A DNA stretch of 64,000 nucleotides from positions 44,476,950 through 44,540,949 of the forward strand of contig NC_083348.1 of the NCBI RefSeq assembly GCF_019175385.1, given 5' to 3'. Of this stretch, positions 47,878-60,520 are shown in pieces (the stretch's first letter is position 1; the number at the start of each line of letters is the position of its first letter). Position numbers and translations under genes: made by a program. The notes under the pieces were generated by a model, which was not told where the DNA came from, searched no databases, and saw only the letters and a program-made list of their open reading frames with translations. This DNA comes from Lycium barbarum (taxonomy: Eukaryota; Streptophyta; Magnoliopsida; Solanales; Solanaceae).

Positions 47878-48146
47878 ATATCTCCTTCTTGGGATCATTC
47901 GTCCTCGAATGATGGGTCTTGGTTAAGAATGGGACTGGACATGGCATGAATACATGAACGTGAAGCAACATGACATGAAACATAAAATCTATACATGATT
48001 ACGGGGGAACATGGTCATGGATCATGAGAGCTGAATATGTCATTACATATAAACATACATGGGATCATGAAACTGAGTCGTACCTGCCTGAATGACAGTC
48101 GTGAAAAAACTATACTTGATTGATGAATAGAGGTTAAGACTCACTA
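47878..48146 (-). other. 3' untranslated region of element Z, cut by E
   Basis: CATTCGAGGACGAATG on the minus strand (47911-47896) and the purine run CCCAAGAAGGAGATAT lie directly before LTR Z. Beyond 47912 nothing coding is visible before E begins at 48147. The rest of Z lies beyond the window. Confidence 0.7.
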
Positions 48147-48914
48147 TGTCACGACCCAATCCCGCGGGCCATGACTAGTGCCCGAGTTGGACACCCACAT
48201 GTACCTGTTAGACATAATCAGATTGACACTATAGGCAGCATGGGAATCGGCATAGACCCAAAGGTTCTCAACGTCACATATCAAGATAATATGTCCCCTG
48301 CGGAGTCTTAACCAATCACAACGAAATCAAATACGCAAGCCGACGAGGTTGCCACTATATATCATTATAATACGCAAGCGGACAAGGCTGCCACCACATA
48401 TCGATAACATATGCAAGCCGGCAAGGCTGCCACAACCAACAGAAACATCCACAACAACTATATAGACACAGCTGATCATAATCTATTTACAACCCACACA
48501 CATGTCTACAGACCTCTAAGAGTACTAACAGTGAAATATGACGGGACAGGGCCCCGTCGTACCCCTGGACAACCATATATAAATACACCAGAAGATCTGT
48601 ACCAAAAGTCTAGGCTCCGGAACAACGGAGCTCTCCAAGACAGCTGACTGGAAATCCTAAGTTGGGGGATCACCGAATCGAGCGTCTGTACCTGCGGGCA
48701 TGAAACGCAACCCCCTGAAGAAAGAGGGTCAGTACGGAATATGTACTGAGTATATAAATCATAAGAACATCAAGTACAGACGAATCATGAAAACCAGTCT
48801 CAATAATTGAATACATCTGCGGCTAACATCTGAGAATATCTGCGTAACTCTATATGACTGAACCTGACTCTATGGTGTATGTTAGGCATAGATCATAATA
48901 TAACTGATAGTGCT

Positions 48915-49120
48915 GTGAAACGTACAACCCGATCCATATATAATATAATAGTTCCAAATAACGTACGGCCCGATCTATATATAATATAATAGTGCCGAGG
49001 AACGTACGGCCCGATCCATATATAATATAATATTGTCGAGGAACGTACGGCCCGATCCATATATAATATAATAGTGCCGAGGAACGTACGGCCCGATCCA
49101 TATATAATATAATATATCTA
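48915..49120 (-). repeat. 41-bp minisatellite in the 3' LTR of E
   Basis: Five units with GATC spaced exactly 41 bp apart (48931, 48972, 49013, 49054, 49095). Each contains the palindrome CGTACG and a TATATATAATATAATA stretch. The other LTR has six units. Confidence 0.85.
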
Positions 49121-49315
49121 AATGCATGTAAAACTCGGAAAAAAGGATACTCTGAACCCCTCTGGTGACATAAGAAGCTAATATGAAAAGTCTCTGGGAG
49201 TTATGGACATAAAACATAGGAGGCCAACGATACAAATATCTCTAAACTCTCTAAGAATAGAGTCTTTGGAACTCGCTTGCTCACTGTGTTCCTTCATATG
49301 ATAAGGATCATGCCA

Positions 49316-49317
49316 AA

Positions 49318-49348
<31 letters not shown>

Positions 49349-49350
49349 GA
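49316..49350. repeat. AAAG microsatellite
   Basis: About eight AAAG units. The equivalent place in the 5' LTR copies (for example near 57011) has only two or three, so it has expanded or contracted since insertion. Confidence 0.9.
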
Positions 49351-50271
49351 TAACTTTACATACCTGTTAAAGGTTAATCGTAATCACGTTCGCTTCATCG
49401 CCCCTTTAGCCTATTTAATCTGAAATTAACGCTATCGTTAGTAAACTATACCTCCTAGCTCATAAATCTATAACCAATCGCCTATAGGACTCATTCTTTA
49501 ATTCTTACATTCTTGGTTATGGTTTTCATTAGTTAAGAACTTAACGGAAATCGGGCAGCATTTCCCCTATATACTCGCCTAAACCGAACTTCCAATTAAC
49601 CTCCTGTTATCACTGCAATACCAACAATGACAGTAATAGAAACATGTATATAAAACCCTTACAATTCAGCTCATAAACAACTCAAACAATCCAACAACCC
49701 TTCTTAACGCTTTTCCAATCTAAATCATTAACGTTTTAAGATTTTTCACCAAACTAACCAACATACGCTTTGTACACGATACGTTATACACTTCTTTCTT
49801 CCAAATTTAGAATCCACATCAACGACAACACGATCACAACACGAATAACAACATATGAACATAAATCATACTTTTAATCCTTTCAACCTACAATTTCATA
49901 TAACAACAATTTCATGCAATTTCTTACTTCCAATTTCACCCAATCCAATTTTAATTCTTCCATTACAACACCATTAATACAATTACGCCACAAAATAAGA
50001 AAATCTTACCTTAATTTACTCGGAGGAATTTCTACACTTATTTGCTCCAATTTCACAATTTCTTCTTCCTCAATTCAATATCCAATGTTGCTATCACATC
50101 CTTGAACTTGTAAATCACTTGGAATTTGATCAAAGTAGGCAACAAAACAATTTTTGCTCAATCACCATGGCTGGCCGAGAGCTTGGCAGCCATGGAAGTG
50201 TTCTTTCTCTTTTTTTTTTTTTTAAGTTTAATTTTGTGAAATGGAATTAATTTGCTAAGTTGTTCATCCAA

Positions 50272-50310
50272 CTTTATATATATATGGTATCCCTCAAATG
50301 GACACGTGCC
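50272..50310 (-). promoter_or_regulatory. Putative promoter of LTR E: G-box and TATA box
   Basis: On the minus strand GGCACGTGTCC contains the G-box CACGTG, followed about 20 bp downstream by CCATATATATATAAAG. The arrangement is typical of plant core promoters. No palindrome cluster is present here. Confidence 0.55.
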
Positions 50311-50618
50311 ACCCCCATATGACTCATCAATTTTGGTTTCTTGATTTGTCATTTTTTTTATTTACGGGTGGGGCCCACAAGCATAATTAAATTAATTAAC
50401 TTTAATTAATCACTAATTCTTACTTAATAATCAAATTTTAATTATTAGTCCCTAATCTCCAATAATATTTATACACTAAATAAAATTTATAAACAATTTG
50501 TGTACTAATTACAATTTGAGAATTAAAAGTTCCTATTTCATATCAAAAAATAATCCCGTCTTAACGTAAGTCGATTAGCTTGCGAATAATTCGACGTATA
50601 AAAATACGGGATATAACA

Positions 50619-50745
50619 TCATTCCCCCCTTTAAAACATTCGTCCTCGAATGTGAAACTAGCCTCATAAGGTCTTATAAAGATTTCGGGGAAATCTCTTT
50701 TATTGCTACAACATATAGTTTCATCTGTCAATCAATATAATCAAT
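50619..50745 (-). promoter_or_regulatory. 3' untranslated region, hairpin and polypurine tract of E
   Basis: CATTCGAGGACGAATG on the minus strand (50652-50637), then AAAGGGGGGAATGA directly before the LTR. Confidence 0.8.
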
Positions 50746-53700
50746 TTAGGAGTTTGGATTACCTGTAGGCATATGAAACAAGTGAGGATACTTATTCTTT
50801 ATCTCCTCTTCAGCTTCCCAGGTTATCTCTTCTCTAATATTGTTTTGCCATAATACTTTGACGGAAGCCACATCCTTGGTACGCAATCTCTTGACCTGCC
50901 GATCAAGTATGGCTATAGGTTGCTCCTCATAGGACAACTCCTCTGTCACCTGGATATCATCCACGGGGAATACTCTGGAAGGGTCGCCTATACATTTGCG
51001 AAGCATTGACATGTGAAAGACTGGATGTGCTGCTTCCAAATCAGACGGTAGGTCCAACTCGTAGGCAACTCTTCCTACCCTACGAATGATCTAATAAGGC
51101 CCAATGTACCTCGAGCTAAGCTTCCCCTTTTTGCCGAATATCATTACACCCTTCATGGGTGACACCTTTAAGAACACCTAATCGCCAACCTGAAACTCTA
51201 AGTGTCGACGTTGATTATCTGCATATGATTTCTGTCGACTCTGGGCTGCCAGTAACCTCTCCTGAATAAGCTTCACTTTATCAACAGCCTGCTGAATCAT
51301 GTCCGGGCCTATTCATTTAGTCTCACCAACATCAAACCAGCCAATAGGTGACCTGCACTTCCTCCCATATAAGGCCTCATACGGTGCCATCTGGATACTA
51401 GAATGGTAGCTATTATTATAAGCAAACTCGATAAGTGGCAAATGGTCGTCCCAGCTACCTCTGAATTCAATAATACAGGCCCGCAACATATCTTGTAGCG
51501 TCTGAATAGTGCGCTCGGCCTATCCGTCAGTCTGAGGGTGGAATGCTGTGCTAAGACTCACCTGGGTCCCCAATCCTTCCTGGAATGATCTCCAGAAGTT
51601 AGCTGTAAACTGAGCTCCTCTGTCGGATATAATAGCTGTGGGAACTCCGTGAAGTCTCACTATCTCTTTGAGGTATAACCTCACATAGTCCTCAGATGAA
51701 TAAGTAGTCCTAACTGGAAGAAAATGGGCTGATTTTGTCAGCCTATCCACGATAACCCAAATAGAGTCATATCTTCGCAGAGTGCGAGGTAAACCCATAA
51801 CGAAGTCCATATTAATTACCTCTCATTTCCAAGTCGGGATTTCTATCTCCTGTAATAATCCACCGGGCTTCTGATGCTCGACCTTAACCAGTTGACAATT
51901 CGGGCACTGAGCAACAAACTCCGCTATATCCTTTTTCATGCCATCCCACCAATACAAACATCTGAGGTCATGATACATCTTTGTTGACCCTGGATGAACA
52001 GAATAACGGGCATAGTGTGCCTCTCCTATAACCTGTCGCCGTAACCCTGCAACTTCAGGTACAAATAATCTGCCTCTGTATCATAGCACTCCGTCAGATG
52101 CAATCTCGAATAGGGTCTCCTCCTTTTGAAGAGCTGCATCTCTATAATGTATAAGAACAGGGTCCTCGTACTGGTGTCTTTTTACCTCTTTTATGATAGA
52201 GGAATCAACTACTCCTCGAACAGAAACTCCGTCATCATCAGGATCAGTCAAACGGACTCCAAGGTTAGCTAACTAGTAAATCTCACGGACTATCTCCTTC
52301 CGTTCTGGTTGCATATCTGCCAAGCTACCCATAAATTTACGGCTGAGAGCATCTGCTACAACATTTGCTTTCCCTGGATGGTATAGAATGTCGACATCAT
52401 AATCCTTATGGAACTCTAGCCACCTCCTTTGCCGCAAATTCAGTTCCTTCTGCTTAAAGATATATTGGAGACTCTTATGGTCCGTATAAACATTAACATG
52501 TACGCCATATAAATAATATGTCCATATCTTCAAAGCATGAATTACTGCTGCTAACTCCAGATCATGAGTAGGATAATTCCTTTCGTGCTTTTTGAGCTGC
52601 CGGGAGGCATAAGCTATAACCTTGCCATGCTGCATCAATACACAACCTAGTCCAACGCCTGAGGCATCACAATAAATAACATAGCCATCTGGTCCCTCAG
52701 GAACTGTTAAAACCGGAGCCGTAGTCAATTTATCCTTCAATAATTGGAAACTTTGCTCACATGCATCAGTCCACTAGAACTTAGCTGCCTTCAGTGTTAG
52801 CCTTGTTAAAGGCGCTGAAATCGAGGCAAATTTCTCTACAAACCTCCTGTAATATCCTGCTAGCCCTAGGAAACTACGTACCTCAGTAGGTGTCATAGGT
52901 CTAGGCCAGGTCTTTACCGCCTCAATCTTCTGTGTATCTACCCGAATGCCATCAGCTCCAATAATATGCCCCAAGAATGCTACTGAAGTCAACCAGAATT
53001 CACACTTAGAGAACTTAGCATACAACTTCTAGTGCTGGAGCACCCTAAGTACCGTCCTCAAATGATCTGCATTCTCCTCTTCCGATCGTGAATAGACCAG
53101 AATATCATCGATAAATATAATCACAAACATATCTAGGAACGGCTTGAATACTCGGTTTATTAGATCCATAAATATTGCTGGAGCATTGGTCAGCCCAAAA
53201 GACATCACTCTAAACTCATAATGTCCGTATCGGGTCCTGAATGCGGTCTTCGGAATATCTGCCTCCTTTAGCCGCACCTGGTGATAGCCTGACTGCAAGT
53301 CTATCTTCGAGAAACATTTAGCACCTTGCAACTGGTCAAATAGATCATCAATTCTGGGGAGGGGATATCTATTCTTTATTGTCACTTTATTCGGCTGCCT
53401 ATAATCGATACACATCCGCAGCGACCCATCTTTCTTTCTCACAAATAGTACCGGTGCTCCCCAAGGTGAAGTGCTGGGCCTGATGAAGCCCTTTTCTAAT
53501 AAATCTCTCAGTTGCTCCTCAACTCTTTCAGTTCTGCAGGTGCCATCCTATAAGGAGGAATAGATATGGGCTGAGTATCTGGCAACACATCTATAGTAAA
53601 CTCTATCTCCCGTTCAGGAGGAAGGCCTGGAAGTTCATCTGGGATACATCTGGGAATTCGTTAACTATCGGCACTGACTGAAGAGTCGGCGCCTCTGCCT

Positions 53701-55612
53701 TCAGGTCATGCACCCGAACCAGATGATAAATATACTCCATTCTGACCATCTTCTTTGCCTTGAGGTATGAAATAAACTTACCCCTCGGCGATGCTGTATT
53801 TCCCATCCACTCTATAATTGGCTCTCTTGGGAACTGAAATCGAATTATCTTTTCTTTACAATCAACGTTAGCATAACATGGAGCTAACCAGTCCATACCC
53901 ATAATAACATCGAACTCAGTCATATCTAACTCTATCAGATCTGCCTTGGTGCAACGACTATATATAATCACCGAACAATCTCTATATACTTGCCTTGCTA
54001 TAATAGAATCTCCTACAAGTGTAGCTACCTCAAATGGTTCTATCAATTCAGGTTTTATCCCAATTCTACTAGCAACAAATGGAGATATATATGATAAAGT
54101 GGAGCCTGGGTCTATCAATGCATATACGTCTCGAGAGAAAATCGATAGTATACCTGTAACCACATTTGGTGACGCCTCCTGATCCTGTCTACTAGCCAAA
54201 GCATATATGCGGTTCGAAGGACCACGAGAACTGGAGGCTCCGCCACGACCTCTACCACGGCCTGCTGGTGTCTGAATACCCTGTCCCATAGGGCGCATAG
54301 CCACAGAAGAAGATGAACCAGCAACCGACCCAGTAGGCTGAGCCATACCACCTGAACCGCCCCTATACGGACACTCTCTCATAATATGGCCTGGACGGCC
54401 GCAAGAAAAACAAGCACCTGCAGCATGATGACATTCCCCAGGATGATGCCTACCACACCGAGAACACCGAGGCAAAGGTGGCCTCGACTGACTCAACCCC
54501 CTGCTCAACTGCGAACCCGAAGTCCTGGAGCTCTGACCTACTCCTGAATACCCCGTACTATCAAACTTTCTACCTGTGAACTGTGGGGGCGCACTCTGTG
54601 CGGGCTGGGAAGGATACCTGATATGCTGTTGAGGCTGTCTGCCTCGAAACTCACCCGGATAACCAGCCGATCTAGCCCTCTTAAGCTGACCCCTGTCGTG
54701 ATCTCTATCTGGCTGACGCCCTCTGTGTCGATCCTCCACCCCCTGTGCATATGCCTGTATCCAAGCAATATCCATACCTGGCTGAAGAGCCACTGCCATA
54801 CAGCTATCAATCAAGTAATTATCCAATCTCATCACAAAGCAATGCACTCTATCTGCCATATCTTCCACGATAGTAGGCGCGTATCTAGCCAACGAGTCAA
54901 ACTCAAGACTATACTCTCGAACACTCCTGCCCCTCTGCCTCAATTGTAAGAATCTATCAACTTTAGCTCGCCGCATCTCTGGAGGCAGGAAGTGGCCAAG
55001 AAAGGCCTCCGTAAACTTATCCCATACTTCTAGAGGAGCACCCTCGCCGCCAGATAGCTCCCACGATTCATACCAACTAACAGTTATGTCACGCAACCGA
55101 TACGAAGCTAACTCAACAGACTCAGTCTCAGAAGCCTTGATTATCCTCAACATAAGGTGCATCTGTCTAATGAACTACTGCGGATCTTCCTCGTGCTTTG
55201 ACCAGAAAAACTCTAGAGGATTACAACTTAAGAAGTCGCGGGCTCTCAAACTATCATGTCTATCCACCTGGTCAACCCCTAGTCCGTGCCTGCGAGCCTG
55301 TCCTGCCACTAATCTGGTCAGCAACTGCACTGCATCCCTCATGGATCTATCCTCCGCCCCTGGCTGAGGAGCTGAAGGCTCGGGTACTGGAACCTCAGGA
55401 ACTGGCGGTGGAGCCGCCCCTTGACCTGGAGCCATCGTTGCCCTAGGTTACTCTGGAAGTGTTGGTGTAGCAGAACTCGCCGACTGGAACACAATCTCAG
55501 GCATAAGCTGGGCACGGGCCCTAGTAACCCTCCGAGTCTGGCTAGTATCCCCTGCTACCGATTTGCCCTTCTGGGCAGCTGTCGCTTTCCTTGAAGGTAT
55601 GGCGGTAAACAT
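50746..55612 (-). pseudogene. gag-pol: Element E gag-pol polyprotein, many stops and a frameshift
   Basis: The start at 55612 is inferred from an ATG followed by KATAAQKGK, matching the A and C Gag N-termini. Recognisable parts in order: Gag core, two zinc knuckles, protease with DPGS, RT with FIDD (53442-53029), RNase H with CDASG (52740-52273), integrase (51810-51520 and flanks) and a chromodomain-like end (51057-50746). Disruptions seen: TAA at 55448-55450, TAG at 55175-55177, a one-base deletion near 53645 between protease and RT, TAG at 53029-53031, 52774-52776 and 52273-52275, a TGA near 52082, a TGA near 51813, a TAG at 51520-51522, and several more in the integrase C-terminal half. 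At least four are CAG to TAG. It is clearly dead. Confidence 0.9.
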
Positions 55613-55804
55613 AATAGTTTGTTAGAAAGGGATTATCCTGATAATATAGCTCTATCGCACGATCTAGGATAAGAAGGAAAGATAACAGCCTAAATGTCCT
55701 ATAGCTTCCTGTTTATAGATGTGGTGCACAACACACCGATAAATAAGACTCTACTAGACACTGTATGTAGACACTACGAGGATGAACTGCTCTAATACCA
55801 CTTT
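55613..55804 (-). other. Leader and primer-binding site of element E
   Basis: TGGTATTAGAGC on the minus strand (55800-55789) is one base from the initiator-Met PBS. The leader resembles those of B and C. Unlike A, B and C, there is no AG directly before the gag ATG, though CTAACAAACTATT retains the branch-point-like part. The same segment recurs in the repeat copies (59072-59263 and 62531-62722). Confidence 0.75.
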
Positions 55805-57037
55805 TGTCACGACCCAACCCCGCGGGCCATGACTAGTGCCCCAGCTGGACACCCACATGTACCTGTTAGACATAATCAGACTAACACTATAGACAGCATG
55901 GGAATCGGCATAGACCCAAAGGTTCTCAACGTCACATATCAAGATAATATGTCCCCTACGGAGTCTTAACCAATCACAACGAAATCAAATACGCAAGCCG
56001 ACGAGGTTGCCACTATATATCATATAATACGCAAGCGGACAAGGCTGCCACCACATATCGATACCATATGCAAGCCGGCAAGGCTGCCACAACCAACAGA
56101 AACATCAACAACAACTATATAGACACAGCTGATCATAATCTATTTACAACCCACACACATGTCTACAGACCTCTAAGAGTACTAACAGTGAAATATGACG
56201 GGACAAGGCCCCGTCGTACCCCTGGACAACCATATATAAATACACCAGAAGATCTGTACCAAAAGTCTAGGCTCCGGAACAACGGAGCTCTCCAAGATAG
56301 CTGACTGGAAATCCTAAGTTGGGGGATCACCGAATCGAGCGTCTGTACCTGCGGGCATGAAACGCAGCCCCCCGAAGAAAGGGGGTCAATACGGAATATG
56401 TATTGAGTATATAAAGCATAAGAACATCAAGTACAGAAGAATCATGAAAACCAGTCTCAATAATTGAATGCATTTGTGGCTAACAACTGAGAATATCTGC
56501 GTAACTCTATATGACTGAAAATGACTCTACGGCGTATGGCATAGATCATAATATAACTGATAGTGCTGTGGAACGTACAACCCGATCCATATATAATATA
56601 ATAGTGCCGAGGAACGTACGACCCGATCCATATATAATCTAATAGTGTCGAGGAACGTACATCCCGATCGATATATAATATAATAGTGCCGAGGAACGTC
56701 CGACCTGATCCATATATAATATAATAGTGCCGAGGAACGTATGGCCCGATCCATATATAATATAATAGTGCCGAGTTACGTACGGCCCGATCCATATATA
56801 ATATAATATATATAAATGCATGTAAAACTCGGAAAAAAGGATACTCTGAACCCCTCTGGTGACATAAGAAGCTAATATGAAATGTCTCTGGGAGTTATGG
56901 ACATAAAACATAGGAGGCCAACGATACAAATATCTCTACACTCTCTAAGAATAGAGTCTTTGGAACTCGCTTGCTCACTGTGTTCATTCAGATGATAAGG
57001 ATCATGCCAAAAAGAAAGAAAGGATAACTTTACATAA
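55805..57037 (-). repeat. Partial 5' LTR of E (3' half only) at the first repeat junction
   Basis: It corresponds to 48147 to about 49362 of the 3' LTR and stops exactly at the predicted CAG/GTATGT boundary. Then sequence of the protease/RT boundary follows. The missing half of the LTR should lie after the last repeat unit. Confidence 0.88.
56575..56815 (-). repeat. 41-bp minisatellite in the 5' LTR part of E (repeat copy 1)
   Basis: Six units with GATC at 56584, 56625, 56666, 56707, 56748 and 56789. The same array recurs at about 60034-60274 and 63493-63733 in copies 2 and 3. The 3' LTR has five units. Confidence 0.85.
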
Positions 57038-57136
57038 CTGGCAACACATCTATAGTAAACTCTATCTCCCGTTCAGGAGGAAGGCCTGGAAGTTCATCTG
57101 GGATACATCTGGGAATTCGTTAACTATCGGCACTGA

Positions 57137-58894
57137 CTAAAGAGTCGGCGCCTCTGCCTTCAGGTCATGTACCCGAACCAGATGATAAATATACTCCATT
57201 CTGACCATCTTCTTTGCCTTGAGGTATGAAATAAACTTACCCCTCGGCGATGCTGTATTTCCCATCCACTCTATAATTGGCTCTCTTGGGAACTGAAATC
57301 GAATTATCTTTTCTTTACAATCAACGTTAGCATAACCAGGAGCTAACCAGTCCATACCCATAATAACATCGAACTCAGTCATATCTAACTCTATCAGATC
57401 TGCCTTGGTGCAACGACTATATATAATCACCGAACAATCTCTATATACTTGCGTTGCTATAATAGAATCTCCTACCAGTGTAGCTACCTCAAATGGTTCT
57501 ATCAATTCAGGTTTTATCCCAATTCTACTAGCAACAAATGGAGATATATATGATAAAGTGGAGCCTGGGTCTATCAATGCATATACGTCTCGAGAGAAAA
57601 TCGATAGTATACCTGTAACCACATTTGGTGACGCCTCCTGATCCTGTCTACTAGCCAAAGCATATATGCGGTTCGAAGGACCACGAGAACTGGAGGCTCC
57701 GCCACGACCTCTACCACGGCCTGCTGGTGTCTGAATACCCTGTCCCATAGGGCGCATAGCCACAGAAGAAGATGAACCAGCAACCGACCCAGTAGGCTGA
57801 GCCATACCACCTGAACCGCCCCTATACGGACACTCTCTCATAATATGGCCTGGACGGCCGCAAGAAAAACAAGCACCTGCAGCATGATGACATTCCCCAG
57901 GATGATGCCTACCACACCGAGAACACCGAGGCAAAGGTGGCCTCGACTGACTCAACCCCCTGCTCAACTGCGAACCCGAAGTCTTGGAGCTCTGACCTAC
58001 TCCTGAATACCCCGTACTATCAAACTTTCTACCTGTGAACTGTGGGGGCGCACTCTGTGCGGGCTGGGAAGGATATCTGATATGCTGCTGAGGCTGTCTG
58101 CCTCGAAACTCACCCGGATAACCAGCCGATCTAGCCCTCTTATGCTGACCCCTGTCGTGATCTCTATCTGGCTGACGCCCTCTGTGTCGATCCTCCACCC
58201 CCTGTGCATATGCCTGTATCCAAGCAATATCCATACCTGGCTGAAGAGCCACTGCCATACAGCTATCAATCAAGTAATTATCCAATCTCATCACAAAGCA
58301 ATGCACTCTATCTGCCATATCTTCCACGATAGTAGGCGCGTATCTAGCCAACGAGTCAAACTCAAGACTATACTCTCGAACACTCCTGCCCCTCTGCCTC
58401 AATTGTAAGAATCTATCAACTTTAGCTCGCCGCATCTCTGGAGGCAGGAAGTGGCCAAGAAAGGCCTCCGTAAACTTATCCCATACTTCTGGAGGAGCAC
58501 CCTCGCCGCCAGATAGCTCCCACGATTCATACCAACTAACAGTTATGTCACGCAACCGATACGAAGCTAACTCAACAGACTCAGTCTCAGAAGCCTTGAT
58601 TATCCTCAACATAAGGTGCATCTGTCTAATGAACTCCTGCGGATCATCCTCGTGCTTTGACCAGAAAAACTCTAGAGGATTACAACTTAAGAAGTCGCGG
58701 GCTCTCAAACTATCATGTCTATCCACCTGGTCAACCCCTAGTCCGTGCCTGCGAGCCTGTCCTGCCACTAATCTGGTCAGCAACTGCACTGCATCCCTCA
58801 TGGATCTATCCTCCGCCCCTGGCTGAGGAGCTGAAGGCTCGGGTACTGGAACCTCAGGAACTGGCGGTAGAGCCGCCCCCTGACCTGGAGCCAT
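57137..58894 (-). pseudogene. gag: Gag-protease fragment, repeat copy 2
   Basis: A 585-residue ORF starting MAPGQGAALPP, equivalent to about residue 60 of an intact Gag. The TAA that precedes it (58907-58909) blocks the upstream start. It has the Gag core, two zinc knuckles and protease with DPGS. It ends at a TAG that corresponds to the premature TAG of element C, while copies 1 and 3 have CAG there. Unlike copy 1, it has no stop in the EDPQEF stretch. No RT follows because the unit ends. Confidence 0.85.
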
Positions 58895-59263
58895 CGTTGC
58901 CCTAGGTTACTCTGGAAGTGTTGGTGTAGCAGAACTCGCCGACTGGAACACAATCTCAGGCATAAGCTGGGCACGGGCCCTAGTAACCCTCCGAGTCTGG
59001 CTAGTATCCCCTGCTACCGATTTGCCCTTCTGGGCAGCTGTCGCTTTCCTTGAAGGTATGGCGGTAAACATAATAGTTTGTTAGAAAGGGATTATCCTGA
59101 TAATATAGCTCTATCGCACGATCTAGGATAAGAAGGAAAGATAACAGCCTAAATGTCCTATAGCTTCCTGTTTATAGATGTGGTGCACAACACACCGATA
59201 AATAAGACTCTACTAGACACTGTATGTAGACACTACGAGGATGAACTGCTCTAATACCACTTT

Positions 59264-60496
59264 TGTCACGACCCAACCCCGCGGGCCATGACTAGTGCCC
59301 CAGCTGGACACCCACATGTACCTGTTAGACATAATCAGACTAACACTATAGACAGCATGGGAATCGGCATAGACCCAAAGGTTCTCAACGTCACATATCA
59401 AGATAATATGTCCCCTACGGAGTCTTAACCAATCACAACGAAATCAAATACGCAAGCCGACGAGGTTGCCACTATATATCATATAATACGCAAGCGGACA
59501 AGGCTGCCACCACATATCGATACCATATGCAAGCCGGCAAGGCTGCCACAACCAACAGAAACATCAACAACAACTATATAGACACAGCTGATCATAATCT
59601 ATTTACAACCCACACACATGTCTACAGACCTCTAAGAGTACTAACAGTGAAATATGACGGGACAAGGCCCCGTCGTACCCCTGGACAACCATATATAAAT
59701 ACACCAGAAGATCTGTACCAAAAGTCTAGGCTCCGGAACAACGGAGCTCTCCAAGACAGCTGACTGGAAATCCTAAGTTGGGGGATCACCGAATCGAGCG
59801 TCTGTACCTGCGGGCATGAAACGCAGCCCCCCGAAGAAAGGGGGTCAATACGGAATATGTATTGAGTATATAAAGCATAAGAACATCAAGTACAGAAGAA
59901 TCATGAAAACCAGTCTCAATAATTGAATGCATTTGTGGCTAACAACGGAGAATATCTGCGTAACTCTATATGACTGAAAATGACTCTACGGCGTATGGCA
60001 TAGATCATAATATAACTGATAGTGCTGTGGAACGTACAACCCGATCCATATATAATATAATAGTGCCGAGGAACGTACGACCCGATCCATATATAATCTA
60101 ATAGTGTCGAGGAACGTACATCCCGATCGATATATAATATAATAGTGCCGAGGAACGTCCGACCTGATCCATATATAATATAATAGTGCCGAGGAACGTA
60201 TGGCCCGATCCATATATAATATAATAGTGCCGAGTTACGTACGGCCCGATCCATATATAATATAATATATATAAATGCATGAAAAACTCGGAAAAAAGGA
60301 TACTCTGAACCCCTCTGGTGACATAAGAAGCTAATATGAAATGTCTCTGGGAGTTATGGACATAAAACATAGGAGGCCAACGATACAAATATCTCTACAC
60401 TCTCTAAGAATAGAGTCTTTGGAACTCGCTTGCTCACTGTGTTCATTCAGATGATAAGGATCATGCCAAAAAGAAAGAAAGGATAACTTTACATAA
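59264..60496 (-). repeat. Partial LTR of E, repeat copy 2
   Basis: The second copy of the 1233-bp LTR half, PBS side at 59264, ending at the junction to copy 3. Private changes are few (for example ACAACGG for ACAACTG near 59946). Confidence 0.88.
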
Positions 60497-60520
60497 CTGG
60501 CAACACATCTATAGTAAACT

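Larger units (their letters stand above)
48147..50618 (-). repeat. 3' LTR of element E
   Basis: A 2472-bp LTR, TGTTATATCCCG (50618) to GGGTCGTGACA (48147) on the minus strand. In minus order: G-box CACGTG (50308-50303), TATA box TATATATATAAAG (50285-50272), AAG/GTAAG donor (50009-50005), a candidate exon of about 56 nt ending CAG before GTATGT (49363-49358), an AAGA microsatellite (49316-49350), a 41-bp minisatellite (48925-49115), hairpin 1 near 48740-48700 and hairpin 2 near 48570-48540. Confidence 0.88.
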
